This document shows, piece by piece, positions 1 to 11,640 of a DNA stretch of 64,000 nt; position 1 is the stretch's first letter, and every line of letters starts with the position of its first letter. A model generated the notes under the pieces. It was not told the DNA's origin, did not search any database, and worked only from the letters and a program-made list of their open reading frames with translations. Location of the stretch: positions 21,223,243 through 21,287,242 of the forward strand of contig NC_051444.1 in assembly GCF_001649575.2 (NCBI RefSeq), in the 5' to 3' direction. Origin of the DNA: Kryptolebias marmoratus. Lineage: Eukaryota; Chordata; Actinopteri; Cyprinodontiformes; Rivulidae. Made by a program: the position numbers and the translations under genes.

Positions 1-284
1 GACCCAAATAATTCAAAATCCTTAAATGACCATTTTTTTTCTAATAAGTCATAAGTTAGGCACAAAATCAAAATCATTGTATGATGGTTATTAAAAAAAT
101 ACATGTGAAGCCATTTAAAAATATTGGCATAAAAATAAATATGGATCTTAATTGTGTAGAAGGGATTTTTTACTGCCATAACCTAACCAGTCAACGTGCA
201 AGTAAACACCAAATGAACAATAAAGTTAAAAGTATAAGAAAAAACTCAAAACTCAAATAAACCTTGGTCACCCTAATAATTGGT
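1..284. other. AT-rich noncoding sequence, nothing identified
   Basis: This stretch is AT-rich with short A and T runs. I see no open frame of useful length, no repeat I recognise and no RNA gene. It ends where the first family-1 repeat piece begins. Confidence 0.5.
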
Positions 285-602
285 ACATTTAGACCCCCCC
301 TCCTACTGGATGATGACCTTGGATGGTCCTGGCAGGGTCCTGTTGAGGTCTTCAGGCAAGTATTAAAAATGCAGTGAACTCCCTTTTAAATATGACATAG
401 CATAATCTGTCGTGGATAATTTTGAGCATGGACAAAACTTCTGTATGGAGGTTGTAATGGCTTATCATCATATCATCATGGTGGCAAGGTGTCATAGTTG
501 TAAATGGAGCACAGGGAAGCAAGTTGGCAATTGTGGTAGTGTATCAATGACATGGGGATTGCATGCACTAGTGAGGCTTGGTATTTACAATTTGAAGCAG
601 GA
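285..602 (-). repeat. Family-1 interspersed repeat, copy 1a (minus orientation)
   Basis: Read on the minus strand, this piece carries the same ordered landmarks as the other family-1 copies: CCTGCTTCAAATT, then ACCAAGCC, then AGTGCATGCA, then GAAGTTTTG followed by GCTCAAAA, then a segment ending near AGGACC. The matches are diverged but run in the same order. The copy lacks the left part of the family and abuts a second piece in the opposite orientation, so the two form an inverted pair. It has no coding capacity. The 64-codon open frame inside it is incidental. Confidence 0.6.
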
Positions 603-607
603 CTGAT

Positions 608-800
608 CATGCCTAGGCTATGCTGCCATCATTGACACCACATTTCTCCATGATTTACCCGGGACCTTGATAACCTGCCACCACAGCATCAATGCAATTA
701 TTGGCACACATATTCAAAGACCTTGCCAAGACTCTGCAAAGACCATCCACTTATGGCTGATTTTTTTTTTTTTTTTACTGTCAAAATAGGGTCATTGTCT
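608..800 (+). repeat. Family-1 interspersed repeat, copy 1b (plus orientation)
   Basis: The piece has the right-hand landmarks of family 1: GCTGCCATCATTGACACCAC, then CCTTGCCAAGACTCTGCAAA, then GACCATCCACTT, then a T run, then a terminal TCAAAATAGGGTCATTG. The 32.9-33.3 kb and 51.3-51.4 kb copies end in the same order. It is short and 5'-truncated, and it meets copy 1a almost back to back. Confidence 0.65.
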
Positions 801-2489
801 AGCATGCAGGGGCCTAACTTGTGCATATGATGTTGTTGCTGAGTTGCCATGGCCAATGATGCTTGAGCCGTGTTGTGGTATTCGACTGTGCACATCTCTG
901 TAACATCCTCAGCATCCCACCCTGAGTGTTTCTGAAGCATTTTGTCAAACAAATCTCTATGATTTAAAATGCCCTGCATTTTTATCTATCTCATCTCATT
1001 TTTGTAGCTTGATGTGATTTATATCAAAATCAAACTAGGTGTATAGTGATAACAGAGTGAAGCAAAAAACTTGCTCTGACAATCATTCATATATGTCTGG
1101 AAATAAGTGTTATCTAGAGACTCCAAGAGCAACTCCAATGACGGTATCACAGCTGTTATGTAACCAGGCATTAGAAGGGGTCAAACCCTCACAAGGAAAG
1201 GGAAAGGGTAGCTGTAAATTGAGTTGTTGATTTTTTTGCATTTACAATATGAGGGAAGACTAAGTGTTGCCTAACAGTAACAGACAGGCACAAGATCTTG
1301 GCCATGTTCAACCACTTGTTTTATGAAATAACCAATTACACAGAAGCAAAGCACTTGTTGAATGAAGCTTTGAGATGAAATGCAATTTTGTTTTGCTCTG
1401 TTTTTGAAACAAAATACAGAGCATCTAAAAATATAATGATTGACTTTACACATTGTTGTCAATGGTTGTTAGAAGCAATTTCAACATGAACACAAAATTT
1501 CATTCCATCATGTGTTACATTTGAATCTGAGCCTGATTGCTTGTACATATAACGTTTAAGTCAGACTTTCCAGTTAAAATGTGTGATGCCTTCATTATTT
1601 TATGAGTTTCCATATTCTGTAGCACACTTGTCTTGTACCAAACACACACAGGCACACACTCACACATACTGATTACTGTAATAGGAAGCAAAGTGAAACA
1701 GGGTGACCGTAAAACCAGAATGGCCCTCACTTAGTGTTCTCTGCATCCCCCACCCTCATTCTGCTTCATACACCCATTCCTCTTCTTTTTTTATTTATTT
1801 TATTATTTTTTTCTGTACCATGAATAAATTTAGTCTGTCCCGGACATGAAAATGTCAAATACCTAAAATACACCTAGGCTAAATAGCATATTAATTTTTA
1901 ATGCCCGCTCATCCTATGCTGCTATTCTCATATCAGGCCTGTCTGCCAACAGCTGTTGCTGGCTCTGTAGCTGGGAATTTATCATCCATCTAGCTAAAGG
2001 AGAAGGGGGGGATAAAAAAGAGACGAGAGACATTGTTCAGACGATGGGAGAAAAGGGGAGGGACAGACCTGTGTTTTCATGGATTCTTACCTTGCTTTTA
2101 TATGCTCACACCTTTACAACTTCTTTCATTGATATACGACTGCAATTCAATTACACTAATGCTAAACATAAATTGTTCAAGTTTTTTTCCATTTTGCCCG
2201 TTCTATTTATTTTTTCTTTCTTTTTTAGGTTGCAGATACGCCTTTGTTAAACATAAAAAAAAAAGAAATAAGGAGAAGAGTGGTGACATTGACACTGGAG
2301 GTAGTGACATTGGGGAGAGCGGCAGAGGGAGACGAGATCCACTGAAGCAATGTGCCAGTGTGGGTGTTGAATGCCACCCATGTGCGTTTTTAGGTGGCAT
2401 GTGGTGGATGATTATCATAGATTATCACAATCCAGATTGTTACAAGTTCTGTCTGCGCACATAGCAGCAGTGTACTGTAGCTGTGTGAC
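801..2489. other. Noncoding sequence without recognisable features
   Basis: The sequence is mostly AT-rich with T runs near 1780-1810 and 2200-2230 and an A run near 2257-2268. An open frame at 2033-2464 (143 codons) is the longest in the whole window. It crosses a pyrimidine tract ending in an AG (about 2228) and has a low-complexity Lys/Arg composition. I regard it as chance, although an acceptor-like site followed by an exon cannot be excluded. Confidence 0.4.
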
Positions 2490-2509
2490 TGTGTGTGTGT
2501 GTGTGTGTT
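2490..2509. repeat. (TG)n dinucleotide microsatellite
   Basis: This is an uninterrupted TG tract of about ten units, one of many TG/CA tracts in the window. Others lie near 6647-6662, 20997-21018, 22378-22392, 24907-24944, 26337-26354, 41228-41272, 60987-61004 and 61208-61220. Confidence 0.9.
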
Positions 2510-2599
2510 TTGGTTTAAGACAGTGCCTTTGGGGATAAGACTAAATGGTGGGTGAATGACGAACAGTTGGAATGTGTGAATGTATGTGTGCATTTAGCT

Positions 2600-3119
2600 G
2601 TGTGTATATGTGTCTTGTTCTTTTATCCATACAGTGTGACAAAGCAAATAACAAACAGGATTTAGAAAAAAAAAAAAAAAGTGAAGCTGAGAATTTTTTT
2701 TTTCTAAGTTTTAATGTATGAATCAAGTGTGGATGTACCTTAATACGCCACCTGCATACTGGTGCACAACCTGTTGGGATCAAGAGGCCTCTCTCCGTCA
2801 CTGCTCACTGCCTGCTGCTTACTGGAACGGCCACCTAGAGGGAGACACAGAGGAGGGGAACGATTAGAAGAAGAGGTGATAATGAAATATTGTGAGAGGT
2901 TACGAGGGATATGGACAGGAGATGGAGCGCTGAGAAGAAGACAGTGACGGGTTGAAAGGAAGACAAGTATGAAGTGGTGGGGAGGGGGATCGATGTCAAG
3001 ATGGAAATCTAACAAATTCAGTAAGCGCTGCTTCAGAGGTCAAGGGAACGCGGCAGAAAAAGGTTAAAGATGAAATCAAAGCCGATGTGCTGCGGTGCCC
3101 GGAGGCACAGCTGAAAATC
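2600..3119. other. Mixed noncoding sequence with poly-A/poly-T
   Basis: There is an A run at 2666-2680 and a T run at 2695-2703, followed by purine-rich sequence (2850-3000). The overlapping open frames here are short and of skewed composition. No feature is supported. Confidence 0.4.
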
Positions 3120-3290
3120 TATCCCTCCAAGGCAAGGCCACCGCTGACGCGAGGCAGACAAGAAGCTAAATACTGCATGCCACTCGGGGATCTTTCATTT
3201 TCCACCGATCAATAAGGGCTTATATTTATCAGGGCCTCCGAGCCGTTGCCACGTCTGACAACCTCCACTTCATTTTTGCACTCCTCCCTG
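3120..3290. promoter_or_regulatory. Candidate conserved noncoding element
   Basis: Compared with its flanks, this block has balanced base composition, several CpGs and no simple repeats. It includes AATAAGGGCTTATATTTATC and CCGAGCCGTTGCCACGTCTG. There is no sustained open frame. Sequence like this in a fish gene desert is often conserved, but I could not align it, so this is an inference only. Confidence 0.3.
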
Positions 3291-3479
3291 TCTTCTTTTA
3301 TTTATTTATTTTTTTTCTCCAGCTCCTCCTCTTCTTTTCCTCCTCCTCACCCTCGCACACTAAATTGAGACCCATCGACCATGAAAAGGGGCAGAGACCC
3401 TGGATTGCCATTAACCCTCCCGTGTCACTAGACTAGTCTAACATACACACTGTCACACGCACACACACACATAAATGCC

Positions 3480-3960
3480 CCGGAGATACAATTCAGTTAA
3501 AGGTCTGCCTCCGCCCTCTTTGAAGAAACATGCCTTATCATTATGGCCTTGGCAGAGATACCAGCACCAGGGTCTTTTGTTTCTACAGCAGCCCTCATCA
3601 TCAAAGCACATACATCCTCCCTCTTAAACATATATGCAGAGAACAAAAATACAATGATTTCTACAACTTAATAAACGTCTGAACTTTTTTTTTTGCCAGA
3701 TTTTTATCAAATAAGTAAAACGTCAAATCCCAAATTAGGAGCATTATGAGAAGCAGAAGATTGGGTTTAGGGGTCTGCATTAAAATAACTAGCTGCCTAA
3801 TCATCTGCACAACAATATTTGCTGTGAGGCATTCTAAATAGATTATCGCTAGTCCATCTGTGTCATCATTGATTTATAAGGCATTAAGCTGCTTGGGGAA
3901 GAGATAGGGCCTCGCCTTCTTTGCTGTTAAAGGGGCTTCTTGTTAAAATCAGGGGCATGG
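3480..3960. promoter_or_regulatory. Candidate conserved noncoding element cluster
   Basis: Two non-repetitive stretches (3510-3620 and 3775-3955) flank an AT-rich gap. The second holds homeodomain- and GATA-like cores: CTAATCATC, GATTATCGC and AGATAGGG. There is no coding frame and no sign of transposon origin. The regulatory reading is inferred from texture and motif density. Confidence 0.3.
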
Positions 3961-6839
3961 CAGTGGAACAACTGTGGCGCCTGTCTAACCTCCCCTTTAA
4001 TCGTTAGGCAAGAGGAAGTGAAAATAGGACGGGTGTATCTGTTTTTTTCTTCTTTTTTTTTTTTTGTTCCCAAAAAGGGAAGTATGAATCCAAATTTTCA
4101 GCATCTTTTTGTTTGGCAATACAAAGAGATTGGGAGGAGGGGAGGAAATACAGAAAAATAAAAAGAGAAACAAGTAGCACACACAAATGCGCATGCACGT
4201 ACACATACATGCAGGAAAAAAAAAACGAAAAAAAAAAACAAGGGACATCATTAACATATGAATGCTATATGCAAATGGTAAGAAGGGAGCAGATGTTGTT
4301 GCATTTAATTGACCTATATGTGAATTGCATCCAAACCTTTCAGTGTGTTTTCTGGGCCCGCTGAGTACAGTTTTGACTGGCTTCCTAGAACCACTGAACG
4401 TACAAGCAGGGTGCACAGTGATTTCATCAGTGTTTAAACATAAAGAGGAAGATGAATTAACATTTAACTAACTAGAATGGAAGAACTGAAAGAGCTGAAA
4501 ATCACAGGGAACATGTTCTTTAAAAAAATAATTTAAAATGCCATTTATGGTTAATTCACTGGTAAATCTCCCTGATGACATCTGCCAAAGTGTGCCAAAC
4601 TGACCTGCCTTTCTTGTGTCTTAACAGGCGGTGGTTTAAAATAACTAAGTACATTTATGCTATTTTATATTTCCCAACAGTTAAGAGAGATATATTGCAT
4701 TACCTATACAGAAAGAGTCCAAAGAGCCTATAATATAGTTCCATTTCAAGCACTCAACACCGGATAACAGAACTGAAACAGTGAAAATTTGATACTAAAG
4801 TTTCAGAACGAGAGGAATGTGCACCTTTTATTGGCTTGCCTCTACTGAGACCCATAAAATCATTTCTGTGAGTGGTCTTACAAATCTGCTCCATGCGAGT
4901 CGTTTTCACTTTGCAGACACATTTACTAAAGATGTTTTCTGTTCTTCCCACTTAAGTTGTTCTTTACAGGAAAGAACTACTTGCTACAAATGTCGAATAC
5001 ACCATGTGAATCTAGGTTTTGTAAGGTGTTGCCAGGGCTTGGTGTTTTGTTTGAAAGTAGATACTTTCTATAATAGTTTTTTTTTGTTTTGTTATTTGTC
5101 TTTAGTATGAGTCTGTACCACATATCGACTGTGAAAATGTTCAGCTTGGACAAACCACTTTAAATTCTACATAAGAAAGCCAAATTTTGTCGTTAGTTAA
5201 ATATACTATATACTAAGCAATAAAGCAATATAACATTGTGCAAAACATTATCAGTACTATATTGTGTGAATTTGCTTGTTAACAATAAAGTGTAAAGAAA
5301 CTGCAAACAGGGATAGAGAATATCAATTTTTCACAACGCACATGCATGCAGGCACATACACAGACAATAAAAACTGTTTAAAAAGTTGATTTTCATATTT
5401 ATCTATTTATTTTACTTTTAAACATTGAACTTTCATAAATGGAGTGGCATTGTGGAACCATGGGAGGAACAGTGTGTACCTCACCGATGATTACATTAAG
5501 CACAAAACGTATGTCAGACATCTCATTTTCTAAATCCTGAGACTGATTATTTGTCATCACTACATTTTTACAACAATGAGCCACAATGTGGGCTTCCATT
5601 TTCATTTTTTAACTATTACGGCTCTATTACTACCTCGCTTGTTAGATCAGAGGTGTAACACCCTATGCTGCCTCAGTCTTTTCATAAGTCCAACAAAGAC
5701 TGACAGAGGGCCTGCCAGTCTGGGCTTCAAGTGTTTTGTGAAAGGGGGTAATGTTGTTTTAGAAATAGAAGCAAAGATAATGTCTGTTTCAGTAGGACAG
5801 GTAAGGATTTTTTTTTTAACTAGTTAATATTATACTACTCTTTCACCTTTTGGTTTTGCCTCCAGCTTGCAACGTCTTTCATTTATGCTTTAGTCTCACT
5901 TGCAAGTTCAAGTTCAGCGTTAATAGCACATGGTTCTGATTAGAAATCATGTAAATGGTTTTGTTTGAATCCTGCTTATAAACAAAACAGAAGGTTTGTT
6001 TTCTGTTACCATGTTATAATTTTCTTCTATAATTTGGAGATGCTATAACACTAGGCTAGATTTCTGAATTCATAACTTTCTTTCCCATAATGACTTGACA
6101 TTGTAACCACTTTTGGGACACTTATTCTATATATATATTTCTTTTTTACTTTTACTTACTTAAGACTTTTACTTTTTACTTCACTGCTTAAGACCTATTT
6201 AGGTAATTTTTTTTCAAGTCCATTAACAATCTGCTCTATCCAAATTTCCTCACTTCCTTCACTCTCCGTTAAAAAGAAAGACACATAAGGAAGGGAAATT
6301 ACAAGTTTTTACTTTACAAGGTTTGTATGGTTTCACCCTGAAAAACAGATGCTATTTTAATCTCAGTCTCTTTGTCCCTTTTCTCTTATTTTCTTCTCTT
6401 TTTCCTTCCCTACTTTTGTTAGTCTTATTCATTTTAAAGCCATCCACCCCCCTTCATGCACACACAGACACACACCTTCAATCCCATTCCAAAATGCACA
6501 CACACATACACATGAATTCTAGAGAATGTCATTAAATTGTATTAAATAGTCTTTTGTCCAGGGGGCAAGGACCACCCGATATATGATAATACATTAAGGC
6601 CCCATGGAAGCAGCCACTGAGCCGAGACCATCTTAAGAGCATGCATGGTGTGTGTGTGTGTGTCATTGTGTGTGTGAACGTGTGCATGTGCGTGACATGC
6701 TAAAGAAATGGATGCCAGTTTGGTTTGGGAAAAAAAAGAAAACGGAGAAGGGAGGACTGAAGGAAGTTGGTGTAGGGGAACAGAATGAGTGAGATATAGA
6801 GAAAAAGAGAGGAAGAGAGGCAGAGAACAAGGTGGAGTG
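3961..6839. other. AT-rich noncoding stretch with simple repeats
   Basis: The stretch contains poly-T and poly-A runs (4041-4065, 4217-4240, 7-9 bp runs elsewhere), a CA-rich patch at 6455-6510 and a TG tract at 6647-6662. Open frames at 4817-5110 (97 codons) and 3997-4416 minus (139 codons) are low complexity or unrecognised and lack coding character. I see no exon, RNA gene or identifiable transposon. Confidence 0.4.
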
Positions 6840-7165
6840 GCTGCCTGCCTGCACATGTGGCTCTCTAACAACTGTGACACATACTAATAGAAACATACCT
6901 AATAAATTACAAGCTTTCAGGGTCTGGCAAGCTGACATTTTCTCTGTACGCGGGACAATTTCATATCTGCGGCGCAAAGTCGAGGGGCTGCCGGACCAAA
7001 TTGCATCACACAGAGATGCCAGAGGATTAGCATAAAAATTAACACTTAAATTTCAGCTTATTGTCAACCCCACTCCTGCACCGGCTGCCTCACAACAATC
7101 AATTCCTCTTAGGAATCTGATTAGATTCCATGACGCTTATTATCCCAGTCATGTCTGCCTGCCCC
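6840..7165. promoter_or_regulatory. Candidate conserved noncoding element with a perfect palindrome
   Basis: The block has balanced composition, several CpGs (TACGCGGGACAATTTC, TCTGCGGCGCAAAGTCGAGG) and a run of AT-rich cores such as AGGATTAGCATAAAAATTAA. At 7122-7139, GGAATCT and AGATTCC form a perfect 7-bp inverted repeat around GATT, placing a TGATTAG homeodomain-type core in the middle. There is no coding frame. The regulatory function is inferred. Confidence 0.35.
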
Positions 7166-8130
7166 CTTCACTACCACCACCACACATACACACCATTAGC
7201 AAAGTCAGAGCTCAGGCTTTCATGACTGCCCAGACCTTTTGTTTAAATGGAATTAATTGGAAAATAAATCTAAAGGTGTGGCATTTCTTTTGACAGATGA
7301 TGCTTCATCTTGTGTCTGGTTGTTTACCTTGTGATTTTCAGTCTTCAGGCTGCAAGAAGATACTCTCATCCCAATCACTTTTTACTTTCTTTTTTTTTTA
7401 AACTCTCTTAAATTTGTGGTCAAACACAAATATAAGAAGTAATGACAAACCACCACAAAGTTTATGTATTTAGTTATGATCTGATCAAATTGCTTCAGTC
7501 TTGTTAATAACCAACTGTTTTCTCCCATCAGTTCCACCTTCTCCTATTTAAAATCACCATCTGCCGTCACATTTTTTATGTTTACCACAAAAAGATGAAA
7601 AAATAAAAAGCTCATGAGAATGTCGCAATAAAATATTTGTCAATATCCATTTCTGTTGGAACACATTGCACAAGTATGTACTAAAAGCACAGTGCGCATT
7701 GGGTGGCTTTGGTAAGACTCTTGATTGTTTAGACAAATGGCATTTCATCGCATCCAGATGTCTTTAAGCTGTGCTCAACCACCATCAGTGCTTTCCAAGG
7801 CACAAGCTGAATGTATACAAACATCTCCTCATAACTGCATTCCTCATCTGGTCCTGCAAGCATCACAGCCTTCGTCATTGAGCTTGGATGTCAGCCAGGA
7901 GGGTTAACATTTGATATTTTAATTTTTTGAAGTTATCTTCCCAGAAGCAGATTTTTTTTTTTTACAAGAAAAAAAAAACTTTAAAAGTTCATTGTAGTTA
8001 GACTCAAAGCTTACTTCCTTGTCAGTTGATGTGGCTTTTGAGAAACTCCAAGTAATCGTTAAGGTGCTTTTTTTCTGAATATAAGACACAAAAAGTATAA
8101 AAGTGGCAGAGGCTGAGGTACACCCAGGGC
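7166..8130. other. Noncoding sequence, nothing identified
   Basis: There are AT-rich runs (T9 near 7391, T11 near 7950, A8 near 7971) and no sustained open frames. I recognise no repeat and no RNA. Confidence 0.4.
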
Positions 8131-8599
8131 CAGGGTGACGTTATAACATAACACCCGTACAAAGGGTCTCAAATGAAGACACCCACGGGGTTGAGAGAAG
8201 GAGTGAAGAGAGAGGGAGAAGGAACAAATCGTCTGATGTTCTAAGTGGATAACAACAGCTCCTGCTATGCAGCAGCAGAGGCGCAGAATAATTTAAACCA
8301 GCTACCCGGCTACCCGGCCCCTCCTTCCACTCCCTCATCTCCTGGCCACCCCTCCATTCTTATGTTAACATGGCTAAAGCCGAGTGGGCCACCCAGCAGC
8401 AGAACAGAGAGCAGAAACTTAAGTCCACACTTTAGGAAAAATAATCCAACTCCCAGCTTCAGCTTTTGCGATATAACTTTACTCACTTACATACACACAG
8501 ACATAGTGCTGGGTATGAAGGTAAGAAGGACACGGGCTGGGGGTGGGGGGTGTGGTGGGGGGTTTAAGGGTGCATAGCAGTGAATTTACTGTGCCTTTA
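8131..8599. other. GC-richer noncoding block with G-runs
   Basis: An open frame at 8245-8577 (110 codons) is rich in Ser and Pro and begins close to a tandem GCTACCCGGCTACCCGG. Its last part is a (GGT)/(GGGG) run, so the frame is probably compositional. The plus strand at 8537-8570 has four G-runs separated by short loops, a G-quadruplex-type pattern. Confidence 0.35.
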
Positions 8600-9650
8600 A
8601 AGCATATTACTTTTCAGACAAGACTTTGAAGAATAATAAACCTGCTGCTTAACTGGCCTGTTTTCCCCTTTCACTTAATGCCATGCAGTGGCAAGGAAAG
8701 GCTGAGAAGAATTCATAAGTCTTTAAATGCAAAATAAACACTGCTTTCTTTGTTGATCATGCCGCTCTGTTGTGTTTTTTTGCTGATCTTGCCCCAATTC
8801 GCTTCTTTTCTCCTTCTTTGTCTGTCTAGCTTGCGTTTCCAATCTCAAAGCAGAAAACTGCTGCTGTGTTTGGTCTCCAAACAACACATCTGAGGTGCAC
8901 ACCTCACTGATATTTTATAGGTTCAAATCCCCAAGAATGGAAGGGGGTGAGAGCCATATTTTATACCGGTAGTTTATTTTAACGGGGGCTTGTAATTAAC
9001 GCAGCATGTCCTCTATCTCCCAGCCATCTATGCCAAGACCTTTATTTAAACAACTTTATTGTGAAATGTTTGCGTTCTCAGCGTTCGGCCGGGGCCCACA
9101 CACAGAATATTATTTCATACTTCAAGGAGAGGGTAGGGGCGTGAGGAGGAGGGGGGAGAGATTTGGAAGAGTTTACGCTTTGAGCAGTTATTGTTTTTGA
9201 TTACAGCAAGACTCTCTTTAAAACGGATCAGGCCCAGTAACCTTGCACACACCCACATAAACGAACACAGTCTCACATCACATACCGACTTGTGCTGGAG
9301 ATGTGAGAGGCCGAAGGGGAACCTGTTTACAGAAAGGGTGTGTGAACCTGAAGCCTTTGCTCAGGCCAAACGCACAATCTCAGCGTGATTTATGAGAGAA
9401 GGATCACACTATTTATGTCCAAATGAGAGCACTTGTTTAATGCCACTGCTTGGGGGCTTCTTTGTGGAGTGTGTGTTTGCGTTCTTACAAGGTTTAAAGG
9501 AATTTGATGGGAAGACTGAGTGTTTACATTTTGTTTAAATGACCCTGAGTTAACACAGCGCTCATCGTATACATTTGCTCCTGGCTATCAGAGCTACTTT
9601 GAAGATCAAAAGTATGTTAAGAGCCACATGTGTTGATCATGCTGCTTCAA
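8600..9650. promoter_or_regulatory. Candidate conserved noncoding element cluster
   Basis: The stretch is long and mostly free of repeats, with well-mixed composition and motifs such as TTTATACCGGTAGTTTATTT (8959-8978), GGGGGCTTGTAATTAACGC and TCCTGGCTATCAGAGC. There is one purine-rich patch at 9130-9160. No coding frame exceeds 65 codons. Possible enhancer content is inferred only. Confidence 0.25.
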
Positions 9651-9934
9651 GATTATTTGGAATTATCTTTCACAACAATGTGCAGTTGTTTCACGCAGTT
9701 GCCTTAAAAGGAAATGCATTATGAACTCATGAGACACAAAGTCTGGGTTTTAAACACAAATGGCTAAAATATTGTAGGTAGGTAGGTAGGTACATTTATT
9801 TATATAGCACTTTTCAGCACGAGGCGATTTTGTATGTTAACAACTACAAAAATGCAGTTCAGAGTTCAATTTTGTGTGCCAAATTAGCCTTGCAGAAGTC
9901 AAATTCAGATTTAAAGTGTTGAGTGAAGCTCATT
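9651..9934. repeat. Probable degraded interspersed repeat starting with (TAGG)n
   Basis: A short TAGG tetramer tract (9776-9792) leads into ACATTTATTTATATAGCACT. I recognise that as the conserved core of a repeat common in fish genomes (TTTATATAGCGCTTTTCA type). The remainder to about 9934 is too diverged to place. Confidence 0.4.
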
Positions 9935-10212
9935 CATCCATTTCCTATACCTATTTAATCCTGTTCAGGGTCACATGGATCTGGTGCCCATCACCAATGC
10001 TCACTTGATGAGAGGCAATGTAAAGAATCACATAGTGATGAACATTCATGCACACAAATTCAGAATTGCCAGTTAACCCATCATGCATGTTGTTGGACTG
10101 TTAGAACATGGAAAACACACCCGTGTGCATGTTGAAAAACAAACTCTACACAGAAAGGCCACAGCCAAGTTTCAAACCCAGCATCTTCTTGCTGATAAGC
10201 CAGCAGGCCCCT
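9935..10212 (-). repeat. Common teleost interspersed repeat (minus relative to the 48.3 kb copy)
   Basis: The ordered landmarks are CATTCATCCATTTCCTATAC, AATCCTGTTCAGGGTCACA, TGCCAGTTAACCCATCATGC, TGTTGGACTGT, AACTCTACACAGAAAGGCC and AACCCAGCATCTTCTTGCTG. They are the same blocks, in reverse order and on the other strand, as those at 48281-48530. I know this family from fish sequence as a frequent 300-bp class element. The copy is old, with many substitutions and a shortened centre, and has no coding potential. It runs straight into a family-1 copy. Confidence 0.7.
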
Positions 10213-10214
10213 TT

Positions 10215-10505
10215 AACATTGTATTATTACCTCACTACACTTTCCACAACTTACGTGATCTATAAGAATGTGACTGAATTGCAGCAAATTTGTAGAATCT
10301 CCCTCAGCATGAACGCAATTCAATGTTGCATTGTTTCCATGATCTTGTTACAGTTATGGTCATAGCCTTGGAATGTGGCCAATCCTGCTTTAGATTATTG
10401 ATCACCAAGCCACACCAGTGTGGGCAGCCCCCATGTCATGAAGCCATCCCATGCCCCCATGCTCCATCTAGGACCTCAGTACACTGCCACTACAATAATA
10501 AATGA
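10215..10505 (+). repeat. Family-1 interspersed repeat, copy 2 (central part)
   Basis: It shares with other copies, in order: ACTGAATTGCAGCAAATTTG, CTCCCTCA, GTTTCCATGATCTTGTTAC, GTGGCCAATCCTGCTTTAGA, ACCAAGCCACACCAGTG, ATGCTCCATCTAGGACCTCA and GTACACTGCCACTACAATAA. Both outer ends are missing. The short open frames inside are incidental. Confidence 0.75.
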
Positions 10506-11199
10506 GCACAACCTAGTTATGAAAGCTCATGTTTTAGATTGTAACAGTCCTTATACAGCACTCAATTATTACATTAAGATTTTGTGATAAGATTCAAAAC
10601 GAGAATTTATTCTAAGCTAAAATATATCATACTTTCACAGTAGTTTATATCATTGCTGAGATTTTTTTCCCTTCATTGGACACTCACAACAGTGTCCAAT
10701 AATTCAATAGTAGAATACAAAGCAATGTTTTACAGTGCCAGTGGAGTGCCCAGCAGACTACAGGCTGCTTCAAGGAGGCAAAGTTTAGTATATTCTGCTT
10801 TTAGCACACAGAGGAGATTAACAGAAAACCTGCGAGAGACAGACAGACAGCGAATGACTCATGACAAAGGTTGTGAGCGAGTATAGCTGCGCTGCTGCAG
10901 CCTGCTGAGCCACCAATAACACTTCAGCAAATGGAGTGCAATAGAGAGTTAGTACAAACGATGGCATGGGCTCTGCTGCGTGCAAAGACTGCACACACAA
11001 CAGTTTATTCTTGTAGAAGTTTGGAATCAAGGGTTTAAGGCTAAACAACATTTTAGCTGCTTGTGACAACTCATTTTAATGTTCACTTCAAAATCCTTGA
11101 GTGAAAAATTGCCTTTTCAAGTATAAGAAACAGCAAGGCAAAACGTGAACCATCGTTACAACCTATAAACAACAGAAATAAGTAGATTCAAACAATTAA

Positions 11200-11202
<3 letters not shown>
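10506..11202. other. Noncoding sequence with a perfect short palindrome
   Basis: At 10675-10700, ATTGGACACT and AGTGTCCAAT form a perfect 10-bp inverted repeat with a 6-nt loop (CACAAC), so CCAAT-box cores face outward on both strands. The following 10730-10930 is balanced and non-repetitive apart from an (AGAC)n patch. No gene is visible. Confidence 0.4.

Positions 11203-11230
<28 letters not shown>
11203..11230. repeat. (CT)n dinucleotide microsatellite
   Basis: This is an uninterrupted CT tract of 14 units. Confidence 0.95.
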
Positions 11231-11469
11231 AGTTAGAAAAATAGGGGGTTACACATTTCACTCCTCATAGGCCAGGATTCCAGTCATGTGATGTGTACTC
11301 TTGGGTTACAATGACGGACACAAGCTTGGTACTTTGCCAATTTACAATTTCTATCTACTGTTTGTAACAACCCTATAGTTTTGGAGATATGGACAATTGT
11401 GCATATTAAGCTTTTCCTGGTGAAGACTGGCCTCTTCCTCTTCATCCTCTCCATTCATCACATCCTCAC

Positions 11470-11640
11470 TCTCCTGCTACCCTCCCCCTTATGGAGTTGA
11501 GAGGCTATAAAAGGATGAAGTGAGGTGTAGAGACATCTTTAGCCTGGCAGAGGCCAAACAGATCGAAGACAGAGAGCACCTGGTTGCTGAGTGAGCCACA
11601 AGCTAAGACCTGCTGTCCTCTATTTCTTTTCTTATCATCT
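11470..11640 (+). promoter_or_regulatory. TATA-like motif in a possible core promoter
   Basis: TATAAAAGG at 11506-11514 matches the strong form of the TATA box and lies downstream of a pyrimidine-rich tract (11430-11490). A start site would be expected near 11536-11540. The sequence after it (11540-11625) is balanced and repeat-free but has no ATG-initiated frame worth noting. A match this good will also occur by chance in 64 kb, so I rate this low. It could be the promoter of a noncoding RNA. Confidence 0.25.

Noticed and set aside
2033..2464. Longest plus-strand open frame (143 codons), with a pyrimidine tract and AG upstream of part of it
   Set aside because: Composition follows A- and T-runs, no recognisable protein is seen, and no donor/acceptor pair supports it.
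3997..4416. 139-codon minus-strand open frame
   Set aside because: It spans poly-A/poly-T runs and reads as Phe/Lys low complexity, a compositional frame.
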